Below are positions 1 through 5,483 of a stretch of 5,483 bases of DNA, piece by piece; positions within the stretch are counted from its first letter, which is position 1; every line of letters begins with the position of its first letter. Origin of the DNA: an uncultured Lachnospiraceae bacterium (GTDB lineage: Bacteria > Bacillota > Clostridia > Lachnospirales > Lachnospiraceae); NCBI GenBank assembly GCA_905236585.1, contig CAJOQZ010000026.1, forward strand, positions 1-5,483, in the 5' to 3' direction. The notes beneath the pieces are model-generated. The model was given only the letters and a program-made list of their open reading frames with translations. It was not told where the DNA came from and made no database searches. A program made the translations under genes and the position numbers.

Positions 1-1
1 G

Positions 2-1651
2 GACGAAAATGACAGAATGCAGAGGCTGTTTGACCAGACGGCGACCGCTTTTGTCTCGGCGGTTGAAAAAAAGGATGAATCGATACGGGGCTGCTCCGTC
101 AGGGTTGCCGAATGCGCCAAAAGAATTGCCGAACTTAGCGGGATGAATGAACAGGACTGTAAAAGAGCGTATTATGCGGCTTTGCTTCATAATGTCGGGC
201 TGGCGGGCATCCCGGATGATGAAATATTCAGGAATAACGGCGATCGGGAGAAGACAGAAGAGATCGCCGCCAAGATGCCCGTGATCGGATACGAGATATT
301 ATCGAACATTAAGGAATTGCCCTATCTTGGGATCGGCGCCCATTATTGCCACGAAAAATACAACGGCAAAGGATATCCCGAGGGCCTGCACGGGGAGGAT
401 ATCCCTGAGATTGCAAGGATCATTGCGGTTGCCGATGCATATGTTCTGATGAAGACAGACAGCACATTCAGCCGCAATATGCCGGATTTTGTTGTAAGGG
501 AGGAACTTCTCAAAGGTGAAGGAGAAGATTTTGATCCGAAGTTCGCCGAGATCATGATAAAGATCCTTGATGAAGACAGTAAAAACACGGCGTCCGAAAG
601 CGCCTTCGAATTGGAAAAAGAAATTGTCTGCAAAAAATACAGAGAACAGATTTCTATCGGGATTCCTATCGAACAGGAGATAACGAAGGTTCGTTTTTCA
701 TGCGAGCCGGTATTGGACGATGAGGCCAATGATTTTTGGGCGCCTTCCATTATTCTTTTTGACTCTTATGACCGGCGCGTCCATGACAATGAGAGGGCGA
801 TTGAAGCCTATCGATATACGGAATACGGGGAACTTTGGTTCGATGAGCACAGCATCGCGACCGAGGCAAGGAGATTTAAGGAAACGGTTAAAAGCCGTGA
901 GGGCGCTATATTATCATCAAATGAGGAATTGTCATATGAGATTCGGATGGGTCGATATGAAGATCATTTGAAACTTGTGATGAGCAGTCCATTCTTCGAA
1001 AAAGAAGTGATCGTTGCGCTTCCAAGCGGCTCCAAGGCTTCCTATGTTGCCGTTACGGGCGAAAATTGCAGGATCAAAGATATTTCGTCGCAGCAGACGG
1101 GTGAAACGGTCGCACCGGATGATATTCCGCGGATCGTAGGCATCACCGGTTATACCGACCGCATGGAATCGGATATTAAAAATATCCAGATAGACAGAAC
1201 CCGCTCGGCGTACACGCAAGGGATTGAATTAAAAGACCGTCTTAAGATCAATTTCCATACCATGAGCCTGCCGGGTGCAAATTTTGTATGGCATTGCCCG
1301 TATTTTGTGATCTTTTCCTCCGACGACGGAAATGTCGGCGGCAAGAACTACCGGGAATACGGACTCATTAAGATTTACGGCGAATACGAAGGAGATGATA
1401 CATTCGCGCATAACAGCATCCGCATGAGGAAAACAGATGACTTTTTGGGGTGGGATGCATGGAAAGAGATAAATAAAAAGGGCATGGAATGCGAGGCTTC
1501 CTTCCGAAAGAAGGGCAGCCGCATCATCTTAAAGACCCAAAATCTCGGGATAGAGATGGAAAACATTACGACCATAACGGATGAAGCGGATAAGGTTTTT
1601 GTGGCGCTGACCGGAGATCAGGTAGCGATCACGGATATCCGGGTGAGGTAG
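2..1651 (+). CDS. Degenerate HD-GYP-type protein with duplicated C-terminal module (5' partial)
   Basis: Residues are numbered from the ATG at 17, but that ATG has no Shine-Dalgarno and the frame is open to the window edge (D-E-N-D-R precedes it), so the true start probably lies upstream and an N-terminal sensor part may be missing. Residues 6-185 follow the HD-GYP fold of cyclic-di-GMP phosphodiesterases: an LLHNVG segment at 56-61, an HEKYNGKGYP segment at 112-121, and VADAY at 138-142. Several catalytic positions are changed: HD is H58-N59, the following Lys is L62, the mid-domain His is M87, and HHE is C111-H-E. D140 is kept. The GYP signature is intact. I infer a non-catalytic or altered nucleotide-binding role. 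Residues 208-358 and 405-543 are two beta-rich modules that resemble each other. Each has an aromatic-EYG motif (269-271, 447-449) and ends in a VA-x-TG-(D/E)...I-x-DI motif. I recall similar modules in clostridial HD proteins. The gene ends with TAG and a new promoter follows. Confidence 0.8.
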   Translation, partial: DENDRMQRLFDQTATAFVSAVEKKDESIRGCSVRVAECAKRIAELSGMNEQDCKRAYYAALLHNVGLAGIPDDEIFRNNGDREKTEEIAAKMPVIGYEILSNIKELPYLGIGAHYCHEKYNGKGYPEGLHGEDIPEIARIIAVADAYVLMKTDSTFSRNMPDFVVREELLKGEGEDFDPKFAEIMIKILDEDSKNTASESAFELEKEIVCKKYREQISIGIPIEQEITKVRFSCEPVLDDEANDFWAPSIILFDSYDRRVHDNERAIEAYRYTEYGELWFDEHSIATEARRFKETVKSREGAILSSNEELSYEIRMGRYEDHLKLVMSSPFFEKEVIVALPSGSKASYVAVTGENCRIKDISSQQTGETVAPDDIPRIVGITGYTDRMESDIKNIQIDRTRSAYTQGIELKDRLKINFHTMSLPGANFVWHCPYFVIFSSDDGNVGGKNYREYGLIKIYGEYEGDDTFAHNSIRMRKTDDFLGWDAWKEINKKGMECEASFRKKGSRIILKTQNLGIEMENITTITDEADKVFVALTGDQVAITDIRVR

Positions 1652-1666
1652 GGTTGGCGTTTAATC

Positions 1667-1695
1667 TTTACAAAAAATGCGTTTCCATTTATAAT
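1667..1695 (+). promoter_or_regulatory. Near-consensus sigma-A promoter of the ATPase gene
   Basis: A TTTACA -35 box at 1667-1672 is followed by exactly 17 nt and a perfect TATAAT -10 box at 1690-1695. Transcription should begin near 1702, leaving a leader of about 37 nt before the ATG at 1739. The promoter begins 15 nt after the stop codon of the preceding gene, so the ATPase gene can be transcribed alone. No start site has been mapped; the call rests on sequence only. Confidence 0.85.
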
Positions 1696-1702
1696 ACAAT
1701 TA

Positions 1703-1720
1703 ACTCGGTTCAAACCGAGT
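1703..1720. promoter_or_regulatory. Perfect 18-bp palindrome, candidate operator
   Basis: ACTCGGTT and AACCGAGT form a perfect inverted repeat of 8-bp arms around a CA centre. It starts 8 nt after the -10 box, so it covers the predicted transcription start and early transcribed region. The 2-nt centre is too tight for a full RNA hairpin and no T-run follows, so a protein-binding operator fits better than a terminator. A bound dimer here would block initiation or early elongation of the ATPase gene. The binding protein is unknown. Confidence 0.7.
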
Positions 1721-1738
1721 CGGAAGGGATCGAATAAA

Positions 1739-3118
1739 ATGCAGTTTTTGGGAAGAAATATACAGCTTAAGCAACTGAAGAAAGAAATTGCTTCAGAAGA
1801 TATGCGTATGTCTCTGATATACGGGAGACGAAGAGTAGGAAAAAGTGAACTTGTCAAACAGGCGCTCAAAGAGTCTGCGATAAAGAGCATCTACTATGAA
1901 TGCAAGCAGGTAACAGAAGCGAGCAATGTCCAAAGCATATGCGACGTAGTGTCTGAAACCTTTGGACTGCCTAAATTGGGATATACGTCAGTTGAAGAAC
2001 TGCTGGACTATGTTTTTACGTTGTCAAAAGATGAAAACCTTATCTTTGTTCTGGATGAATATCCATATCTGAGGGAAAATGTAAAAGGTTTGGACAGCAT
2101 TATTCAGTCACAGGTGGATAAATATCGTGATACCACGAAGTTGAAACTTATTATACTCGGTTCCTATGTTGATATAATGAAGTCCCTGCTTGCCCACGCC
2201 AATCCTTTGTTCGGAAGAGTGGATCTGGTGATTGATCTTAAGCAAATGGATTATTATGAGTCCGCATTGTTCTATCCTGACATGTCAGATGAGGATAAGG
2301 TCAGGATATATTCTGTTTTTGGAGGCATCCCCTATTTTAACAGACTGGTTGATGATAAGAAAAGCGTAAAGGATAATATCATTGATCTGATCGCTTCGCC
2401 GGGCGCCCGTCTTGAGAATGAAGTTTCCATGTACTTAAATGCTGAAATATCCAAGATAGCAAATGCAAATGAAGTGTTTGCGGCACTTGCCGGAGGGTTT
2501 TCCAAATACAGCGACCTGCTGTCGCAATCCCATGTTTCAAGCGGACCTACGCTTGTTGATGTCCTTGAAAAACTTATCAGGATGGAGGTTGTGGAAAAGA
2601 TCGCTCCGATCAATGACGAGAAAAACAAAAAGAAAGCCGGATATTATATTTGTGATAACCTTTCGCTGTTTTATTTCAAATATATTTTTAAGTATTCTTC
2701 CCAACTTAAGATAATGGATTCCGATGTGTTCTATGACAAATATATTGCGTCGGATTTTGAGGAAAAGTACGTTCCGCATAAATTTGAGGAAATATGCAGA
2801 CAGTATCTGATCAGGCAGAACCGACTCGGAAACATCACTCCGGTCATTGAGAAGATAGGAAAATATTACTATGACGACCCCAAGACGCGTACCAATGGTG
2901 AGTTTGATGTTGTTACGCTGGATGAAAAAGGATATGTCTTTTGTGAGGTCAAATTCAAAAAAAAGAAAATATCTAAGAAAGAAGCCGAAGAAGAAATCCG
3001 TCAGGTAAAAGCAGCGGGACTCGACTGCTATAAATACGTCTTTTTTTCAAGGACAGGATTCGCTTGGGACATGGCGGGTGAAATAGAGCATATACCGCTT
3101 AGGCAGATATACTGTTGA
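1739..3118 (+). CDS. AAA-family ATPase, archaeal-ATPase/DUF234 type, with PD-(D/E)XK-like C-terminus
   Basis: This 459-residue cytoplasmic protein has the layout of the ATPase_2/DUF234 family (PF01637 plus PF03008), which is common in archaea, Bacteroidota and Clostridia and has no settled function. It starts with the family-typical F-x-GR-x-x-x-L segment (residues 3-10). Walker A is GRRRVGKS at 29-36 and Walker B is LIFVLDEY at 101-108. A GS sensor-like site is at 141-142, and R160 in LFGR is a plausible arginine finger. Residues about 244-292 look like a winged helix-turn-helix. The tail carries E350/E351, then E388-F-D390 and E403-V-K405 in the spacing of a PD-(D/E)XK nuclease core. Lysines crowd 405-414. 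Nuclease activity is inferred, not shown. The ATG is supported by GGAAGGG at 1722-1728. Sampled stretches are more AT-rich than the flanking genes, which suggests separate acquisition. It has its own promoter and operator-like palindrome. Length and motifs appear complete, with no frameshift. Confidence 0.88.
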   Translation: MQFLGRNIQLKQLKKEIASEDMRMSLIYGRRRVGKSELVKQALKESAIKSIYYECKQVTEASNVQSICDVVSETFGLPKLGYTSVEELLDYVFTLSKDENLIFVLDEYPYLRENVKGLDSIIQSQVDKYRDTTKLKLIILGSYVDIMKSLLAHANPLFGRVDLVIDLKQMDYYESALFYPDMSDEDKVRIYSVFGGIPYFNRLVDDKKSVKDNIIDLIASPGARLENEVSMYLNAEISKIANANEVFAALAGGFSKYSDLLSQSHVSSGPTLVDVLEKLIRMEVVEKIAPINDEKNKKKAGYYICDNLSLFYFKYIFKYSSQLKIMDSDVFYDKYIASDFEEKYVPHKFEEICRQYLIRQNRLGNITPVIEKIGKYYYDDPKTRTNGEFDVVTLDEKGYVFCEVKFKKKKISKKEAEEEIRQVKAAGLDCYKYVFFSRTGFAWDMAGEIEHIPLRQIYC

Positions 3119-3157
3119 GAAAGAGGCAGTTAGATATGTCACGAATAGGAACATCCA

Positions 3158-3186
3158 TTGACCTTAGGGGTGTAGAAAGTTATAAT
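3158..3186 (+). promoter_or_regulatory. Near-consensus sigma-A promoter of the lipoprotein gene
   Basis: TTGACC at 3158-3163 and a perfect TATAAT at 3181-3186 are separated by exactly 17 nt. The predicted start site is near 3193, only about 17 nt before the ATG at 3210. The leader would therefore consist of almost nothing but the Shine-Dalgarno (GGGAGG, 3195-3200) and its spacer. This leaves no room for a leader-based riboswitch or attenuator. Confidence 0.85.
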
Positions 3187-3209
3187 TTCAATATGGGAGG
3201 ATATGCAGC

Positions 3210-3947
3210 ATGAAAAAGAAAACATACATATTTATGACACTTATGATGATCCTGACATTTGCCGTAAGCGGCTGCGGCAGCAATTCGGGAGCGAAGGATA
3301 ACGCCGCCGAAGGAGACGTCGCAGCAAGCGGCGAGGCGGAGGATGCCGAAGAGTCCGATTCTGCTGATGAGGCGGGGGATGCCGGGGAGAGCGATTCTGC
3401 TGATGAGGCGGAAGATGTCGAAGATTCCGAAGGTGCGGACGGTGCGGCGTCTGAGGCGCTTCCGGCTTATACCTACGACGGAGACGCGGCGATCGCCGCA
3501 ATATGCGATTATCTTACGAATGACATTGCTTCGAACTATTCCGCCGCAGAAGTTTCCATACCATATCTGAAAACAGTCGATACGGACGATACCGATCCGG
3601 ATGATACAAAGGTGTGGGGCGATTTTTGGGTCATCAATTACAATTTGAACGGGGAGACTCTGGAGATGGTATCCGGCGGGAATCATCCGGGACTTTTTCA
3701 CCTTCAAAAAAATGATGACGGAAGTTATGCCGTGACGGATTTTGAAGCGGTGGAAGACGGATCAAATTATCTCCCGAGCGCCAAGAGGATCTTCGGAGAC
3801 AAATATGAGGATTTTGCCAAAGTACAGTCAGACCGTGATGCAATGGAAGAGATCCGGGCGGAATTTATCAAAGCCTATGTTGACGCCAACGGATTGAATA
3901 TTACGGCTTACAAAGATTACGGCTGGGACCCGGTTGCTTTGGATTAA
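3210..3947 (+). CDS. Secreted lipoprotein with acidic repeat linker and uncharacterised C-terminal domain
   Basis: The protein is 245 residues long. It begins with a lysine-rich n-region (KKK at 2-4), a hydrophobic stretch at 6-18 and a lipobox ending AVSGC, so C22 should be lipidated and the mature protein anchored to the outer face of the membrane. Residues 27-84 form an acidic low-complexity linker of Ala, Glu, Asp, Ser and Gly, containing a 12-residue tandem repeat. Residues 85-245 are a globular domain with an AICDYL helix (97-102), VWGDFWVINYNLNG (135-148), SGGNHPGLFHL (155-165) and a terminal YKDYGWDPV segment (234-242). I recall similar secreted domains in gut Firmicutes but no named function, and I assign none. 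A small ligand-binding or cell-surface role is a guess. GGGAGG lies 9 nt before the ATG, which fixes the start. It has its own strong promoter and no obvious functional link to its neighbours. Confidence 0.85.
   Translation: MKKKTYIFMTLMMILTFAVSGCGSNSGAKDNAAEGDVAASGEAEDAEESDSADEAGDAGESDSADEAEDVEDSEGADGAASEALPAYTYDGDAAIAAICDYLTNDIASNYSAAEVSIPYLKTVDTDDTDPDDTKVWGDFWVINYNLNGETLEMVSGGNHPGLFHLQKNDDGSYAVTDFEAVEDGSNYLPSAKRIFGDKYEDFAKVQSDRDAMEEIRAEFIKAYVDANGLNITAYKDYGWDPVALD
3356..3427 (+). repeat. Two-copy 36-bp tandem repeat in the lipoprotein linker
   Basis: A 20-nt block at 3356-3375 recurs exactly at 3392-3411, a period of 36 nt or 12 codons. The encoded units are SDSADEAGDAGE and SDSADEAEDVED (residues 49-60 and 61-72). 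The rest of the second unit has diverged. Being a multiple of three, copy-number change would lengthen or shorten the acidic linker without shifting the frame. Confidence 0.85.
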
Positions 3948-4033
3948 GCATTTTTGACTGCTTGCAGATATCACGGAGAAGATGGGATTTTTAAGTTATT
4001 TTTTATACGTGAATTAAAGGAAGGTAACAATTC

Positions 4034-4672
4034 ATGATTGATAAAATCAAGGTAAACACGCAAAACAGCATACGGATTGCATCAAGAGCAGGAACAATCT
4101 ATGTTGATCCGCTTGCAATCAATGATGAAATTCATGATGCGGACTATATCCTTATTACCCACGACCATTATGATCACTTTTCGCCCGAAGACATCAGAAA
4201 GGCAGCAAAGGCGGACAGCATTCTTGTGGTGCCGGAGAAGATGGCAGATAAGGCAATAGAGGTATCCGATGCTGTTGCAAAGACAGAAACCGTAAAGCCC
4301 GGAGTATATCGGGAGATTAACGGATTGGAGTTTGAAACGGTTCCTGCATACAACACCTTAAAGCCATTTCATCCGAAGTCGGCGGAGTGGGTAGGCTATG
4401 TGCTGCGGACAGACGGCAACCGCATATATATCGCCGGGGATACGGACGCAACAAAGGAAGCAAAGGCTGTGAAATGCGAAATAGCGCTTGTTCCTATCGG
4501 CGGCACATATACGATGGATGCCAAAAAAGCGGCGGATCTTGTGAATACGATACGTCCGAACGTGGCGATTCCGGTGCATTATGGGAGCATTGTCGGGAAG
4601 CCTTCCGATGGAGATGTGTTTGCAGCGAATGTGAAAGAGCCGATCAAGGTAGTATATAAAATTGCATTTTAA
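4034..4672 (+). CDS. UlaG-like MBL-fold metallo-hydrolase
   Basis: This 212-residue soluble protein belongs to the small metallo-beta-lactamase-fold hydrolases of the Lactamase_B_3/UlaG-like group (PF13483). The metal site is complete. The HxHxDH motif is H43-D-H45-Y-D47-H48, followed by H113 in PFHPK, D136 in the AGDTD motif and H182 in PVHYGS. The PAYN segment at 104-107 and the GYVLRTDGNRIYIAGDTD stretch are typical of this group. Two metal ions, usually zinc or manganese in the family, are expected. The substrate cannot be read from the sequence; related proteins act on phosphoester or lactone bonds. There is no signal peptide. AGGAAGG at 4018-4024 sits 9 nt before the ATG. I found no strong promoter in the 86-nt gap before it, so it may be read through from the lipoprotein promoter or use a weak one. 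The length is normal and no key residue is missing. Confidence 0.9.
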   Translation: MIDKIKVNTQNSIRIASRAGTIYVDPLAINDEIHDADYILITHDHYDHFSPEDIRKAAKADSILVVPEKMADKAIEVSDAVAKTETVKPGVYREINGLEFETVPAYNTLKPFHPKSAEWVGYVLRTDGNRIYIAGDTDATKEAKAVKCEIALVPIGGTYTMDAKKAADLVNTIRPNVAIPVHYGSIVGKPSDGDVFAANVKEPIKVVYKIAF

Positions 4673-4706
4673 GCCAACCCATAACAGCCGCGAACATCCT
4701 TTGGCT
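4672..4706. repeat. Weak inverted repeat after the MBL gene
   Basis: AGCCAA at 4672-4677 pairs with TTGGCT at 4701-4706, leaving a 23-nt loop. The stem is short and no T-run follows, so it is not a credible intrinsic terminator. It may be chance. It is listed because it is one of the few structures in the 155-nt gap between the MBL gene and the next one. Confidence 0.3.
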
Positions 4707-4720
4707 CGGAAGTAGTGAAG

Positions 4721-4749
4721 TTGTGATGATGCCAAAACTATCGGATAAA
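4721..4749 (+). promoter_or_regulatory. Possible weak promoter of the right-edge gene
   Basis: TTGTGA at 4721-4726 and GATAAA at 4744-4749 are spaced by 17 nt, each matching four of six consensus positions. It would give a leader of roughly 70 nt. The -10 box would fall inside the loop of the 8-bp inverted repeat at 4736-4769. This is a much weaker match than the two promoters earlier in the window and could be coincidence in AT-rich sequence. Confidence 0.3.
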
Positions 4750-4769
4750 TATCGATTTTTACGATAGTT
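4736..4769. promoter_or_regulatory. Perfect 8-bp inverted repeat, candidate regulatory site
   Basis: AACTATCG at 4736-4743 is exactly mirrored by CGATAGTT at 4762-4769 across an 18-nt AT-rich centre. The arm centres are 26 bp apart, about two and a half helical turns. As RNA it could form a stem with a large loop, but no T-run follows, so a binding site for a regulator of the gene starting at 4828 is the simpler reading. Function is inferred only from symmetry and position. Confidence 0.5.
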
Positions 4770-4773
4770 GAAG

Positions 4774-4787
4774 CAAGATTCATCTTG
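4774..4787. promoter_or_regulatory. 14-bp palindrome in the leader of the right-edge gene
   Basis: CAAGAT and ATCTTG form a perfect 6-bp inverted repeat around a TC centre, starting 5 nt after the larger inverted repeat and ending 40 nt before the ATG at 4828. It is short enough to be chance, but two perfect dyads within 52 nt hint at a regulated leader. Confidence 0.35.
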
Positions 4788-4827
4788 GAAAGCCGTGGGA
4801 ATCGACGTTTGACTGGATTGGAGAAAT

Positions 4828-5483
4828 ATGTCGGATTACAGGGATTTTATCGACGTAGAAAAAAGGAATGCCGCATTTGCAAACGGCATGGAAGAAACCG
4901 TTGCCTACATCCGCTGGATGGATATGTTTCTGGATGCATATGCGTCGGAGGATGATGCAGAGGATATCAAGATCCGGCTTTCGGAGGGGCTTCGCATCCT
5001 TGCCAACCGAAGCGTTATCTCAAAGGGCAAAGAGGTTCCCTTGACCTATGGCATCGGCATTACGAATATTGCGGCGGAATACGAACTCCGGGGCTTTTCC
5101 TTCTTCTGTCTTTTGCTTGCCGTTGCGCCCGAGATGGACAACAATTATCTGAAAATATACGAAGAACTTTCGGGCGATGTGCCGGGTCTTACCATCGACC
5201 TGGCGGAGAACCTCTATTCCCTTATGGCAGAGGAAGAAGAACTTATGGACATAGGAAGGCAATTAAACGCCCTCTCCTGCTGTCCGGTGTTTGCATTTTT
5301 TGAATCGAAGCCATGCACGGGCAGGATCGGCCGCGCATTTACCGCAAGCCGGGAAATATTATCCGCAGTCAAAGGCGACTTCGTTCCCCGCAGCGGGCTT
5401 GCCGCCGTAATCTCAGAGGACGAGGCGACAGGTCCGCAGGCTGCGGTCGTCTACAAAAAGGAACTCTTGCGGCTGCACAACTA
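4828..5483 (+). CDS. N-terminal part of a probable large AAA ATPase (3' partial)
   Basis: The frame is open from the ATG at 4828 to the window edge, giving 218 residues with no stop. An in-frame TGA at 4810-4812 and GGAG at 4820-4823, rather close at 4 nt, support this start. No Walker motif has appeared yet. The visible part is mostly helical and acidic. Residues 83-133 (AEYELRGFSFFCLLLAVAPE followed by an NNYLKIYEELSGD segment and an ID-L-AENLYSLM helix) match my memory of the helical/winged-helix N-terminal region of large AAA ATPases. In those, a segment of the form L-s-x-F-E-x-x-L-L-L-x-x-A-P-E-L-D-x-x-Y precedes a distant C-terminal AAA module. Residues 174-187 (SREILSAVKGDFVP) fit the later conserved step of the same region. 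Such ATPases include the Afp15-like component of extracellular contractile injection systems, and also occur elsewhere. The AAA module itself is outside the window, so this is a family resemblance rather than proof. Confidence 0.6.
   Translation, partial: MSDYRDFIDVEKRNAAFANGMEETVAYIRWMDMFLDAYASEDDAEDIKIRLSEGLRILANRSVISKGKEVPLTYGIGITNIAAEYELRGFSFFCLLLAVAPEMDNNYLKIYEELSGDVPGLTIDLAENLYSLMAEEEELMDIGRQLNALSCCPVFAFFESKPCTGRIGRAFTASREILSAVKGDFVPRSGLAAVISEDEATGPQAAVVYKKELLRLHN

Noticed and set aside
17..19. ATG at 17 as the true start of the first gene
   Set aside because: There is no Shine-Dalgarno, the frame is open upstream to the window edge, and HD-GYP domains usually have several residues before this point, so it is more likely an internal Met.
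1703..1720. The 18-bp palindrome as a terminator for the HD-GYP-like gene
   Set aside because: The two-base centre gives a poor hairpin, no T-run follows, and it sits downstream of a strong promoter where termination would block the next gene.
3180..3707. Long reverse-strand open frame opposite the lipoprotein gene
   Set aside because: It is antisense to a gene with promoter, ribosome-binding site, signal peptide and lipobox. Its translation is rich in Ile and Arg without recognisable motifs, as expected from the complement of acidic GC-rich codons.
3946..3963. AAGCA/TGCTT stem after the lipoprotein gene as a terminator
   Set aside because: The stem is only 5 bp, and the T-run lies in the loop instead of after the stem, so it does not fit an intrinsic terminator.
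3948..4033. Promoter for the MBL gene around TATACG at 4004
   Set aside because: No acceptable -35 box lies 16-18 nt upstream of any -10-like hexamer in this gap.
1652..4672. A single functional operon or defence system formed by the ATPase, lipoprotein and MBL genes
   Set aside because: The ATPase and lipoprotein each have their own near-consensus promoter, gaps are 86 nt or more, and the predicted locations (cytoplasm, cell surface, cytoplasm) suggest no shared pathway.
4358..4783. Reverse-strand open frame across the end of the MBL gene
   Set aside because: It overlaps conserved catalytic motifs of the MBL protein on the other strand, and its product is Cys/Arg/His-rich with no family resemblance.

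Overview
The window looks like a piece of a Clostridia chromosome, most plausibly from a Lachnospiraceae-type gut or rumen bacterium. The evidence is moderate GC, purine-rich Shine-Dalgarno sites, near-consensus sigma-A promoters, an acidic Gram-positive-style lipoprotein, and an HD-GYP-like protein with C-terminal modules that I recall from clostridial HD proteins. The family-level placement is inference from protein style, not from a marker gene.

Layout: all five genes are on the + strand. Nucleotides 2-1651 are the 3' part of a gene for a degenerate HD-GYP-type protein with two similar C-terminal modules; its reading frame runs off the left edge. A strong promoter (1667-1695) with a perfect 18-bp palindrome just after the -10 drives a DUF234-type AAA ATPase (1739-3118) with a C-terminal PD-(D/E)XK-like motif. 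A second strong promoter (3158-3186) serves a secreted lipoprotein (3210-3947) with a repeat-built acidic linker. Next is a small UlaG-like metallo-beta-lactamase-fold hydrolase (4034-4672). After a 155-nt gap holding two further dyads, a gene beginning at 4828 runs off the right edge. Its first 218 residues resemble the N-terminal region of large AAA ATPases of the kind found beside extracellular contractile injection systems.

The genes do not look like one operon or pathway. Two have their own promoters, and spacing is 86-155 nt throughout. The ATPase gene is visibly more AT-rich than its neighbours and may be an independently moving cargo gene. The best leads are the palindrome/ATPase pair, the loss of most HD-GYP catalytic residues in the first protein, the uncharacterised lipoprotein domain, and the possible start of an injection-system or related AAA locus at the right edge. 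No RNA gene, CRISPR array, insertion sequence or convincing intrinsic terminator was found.
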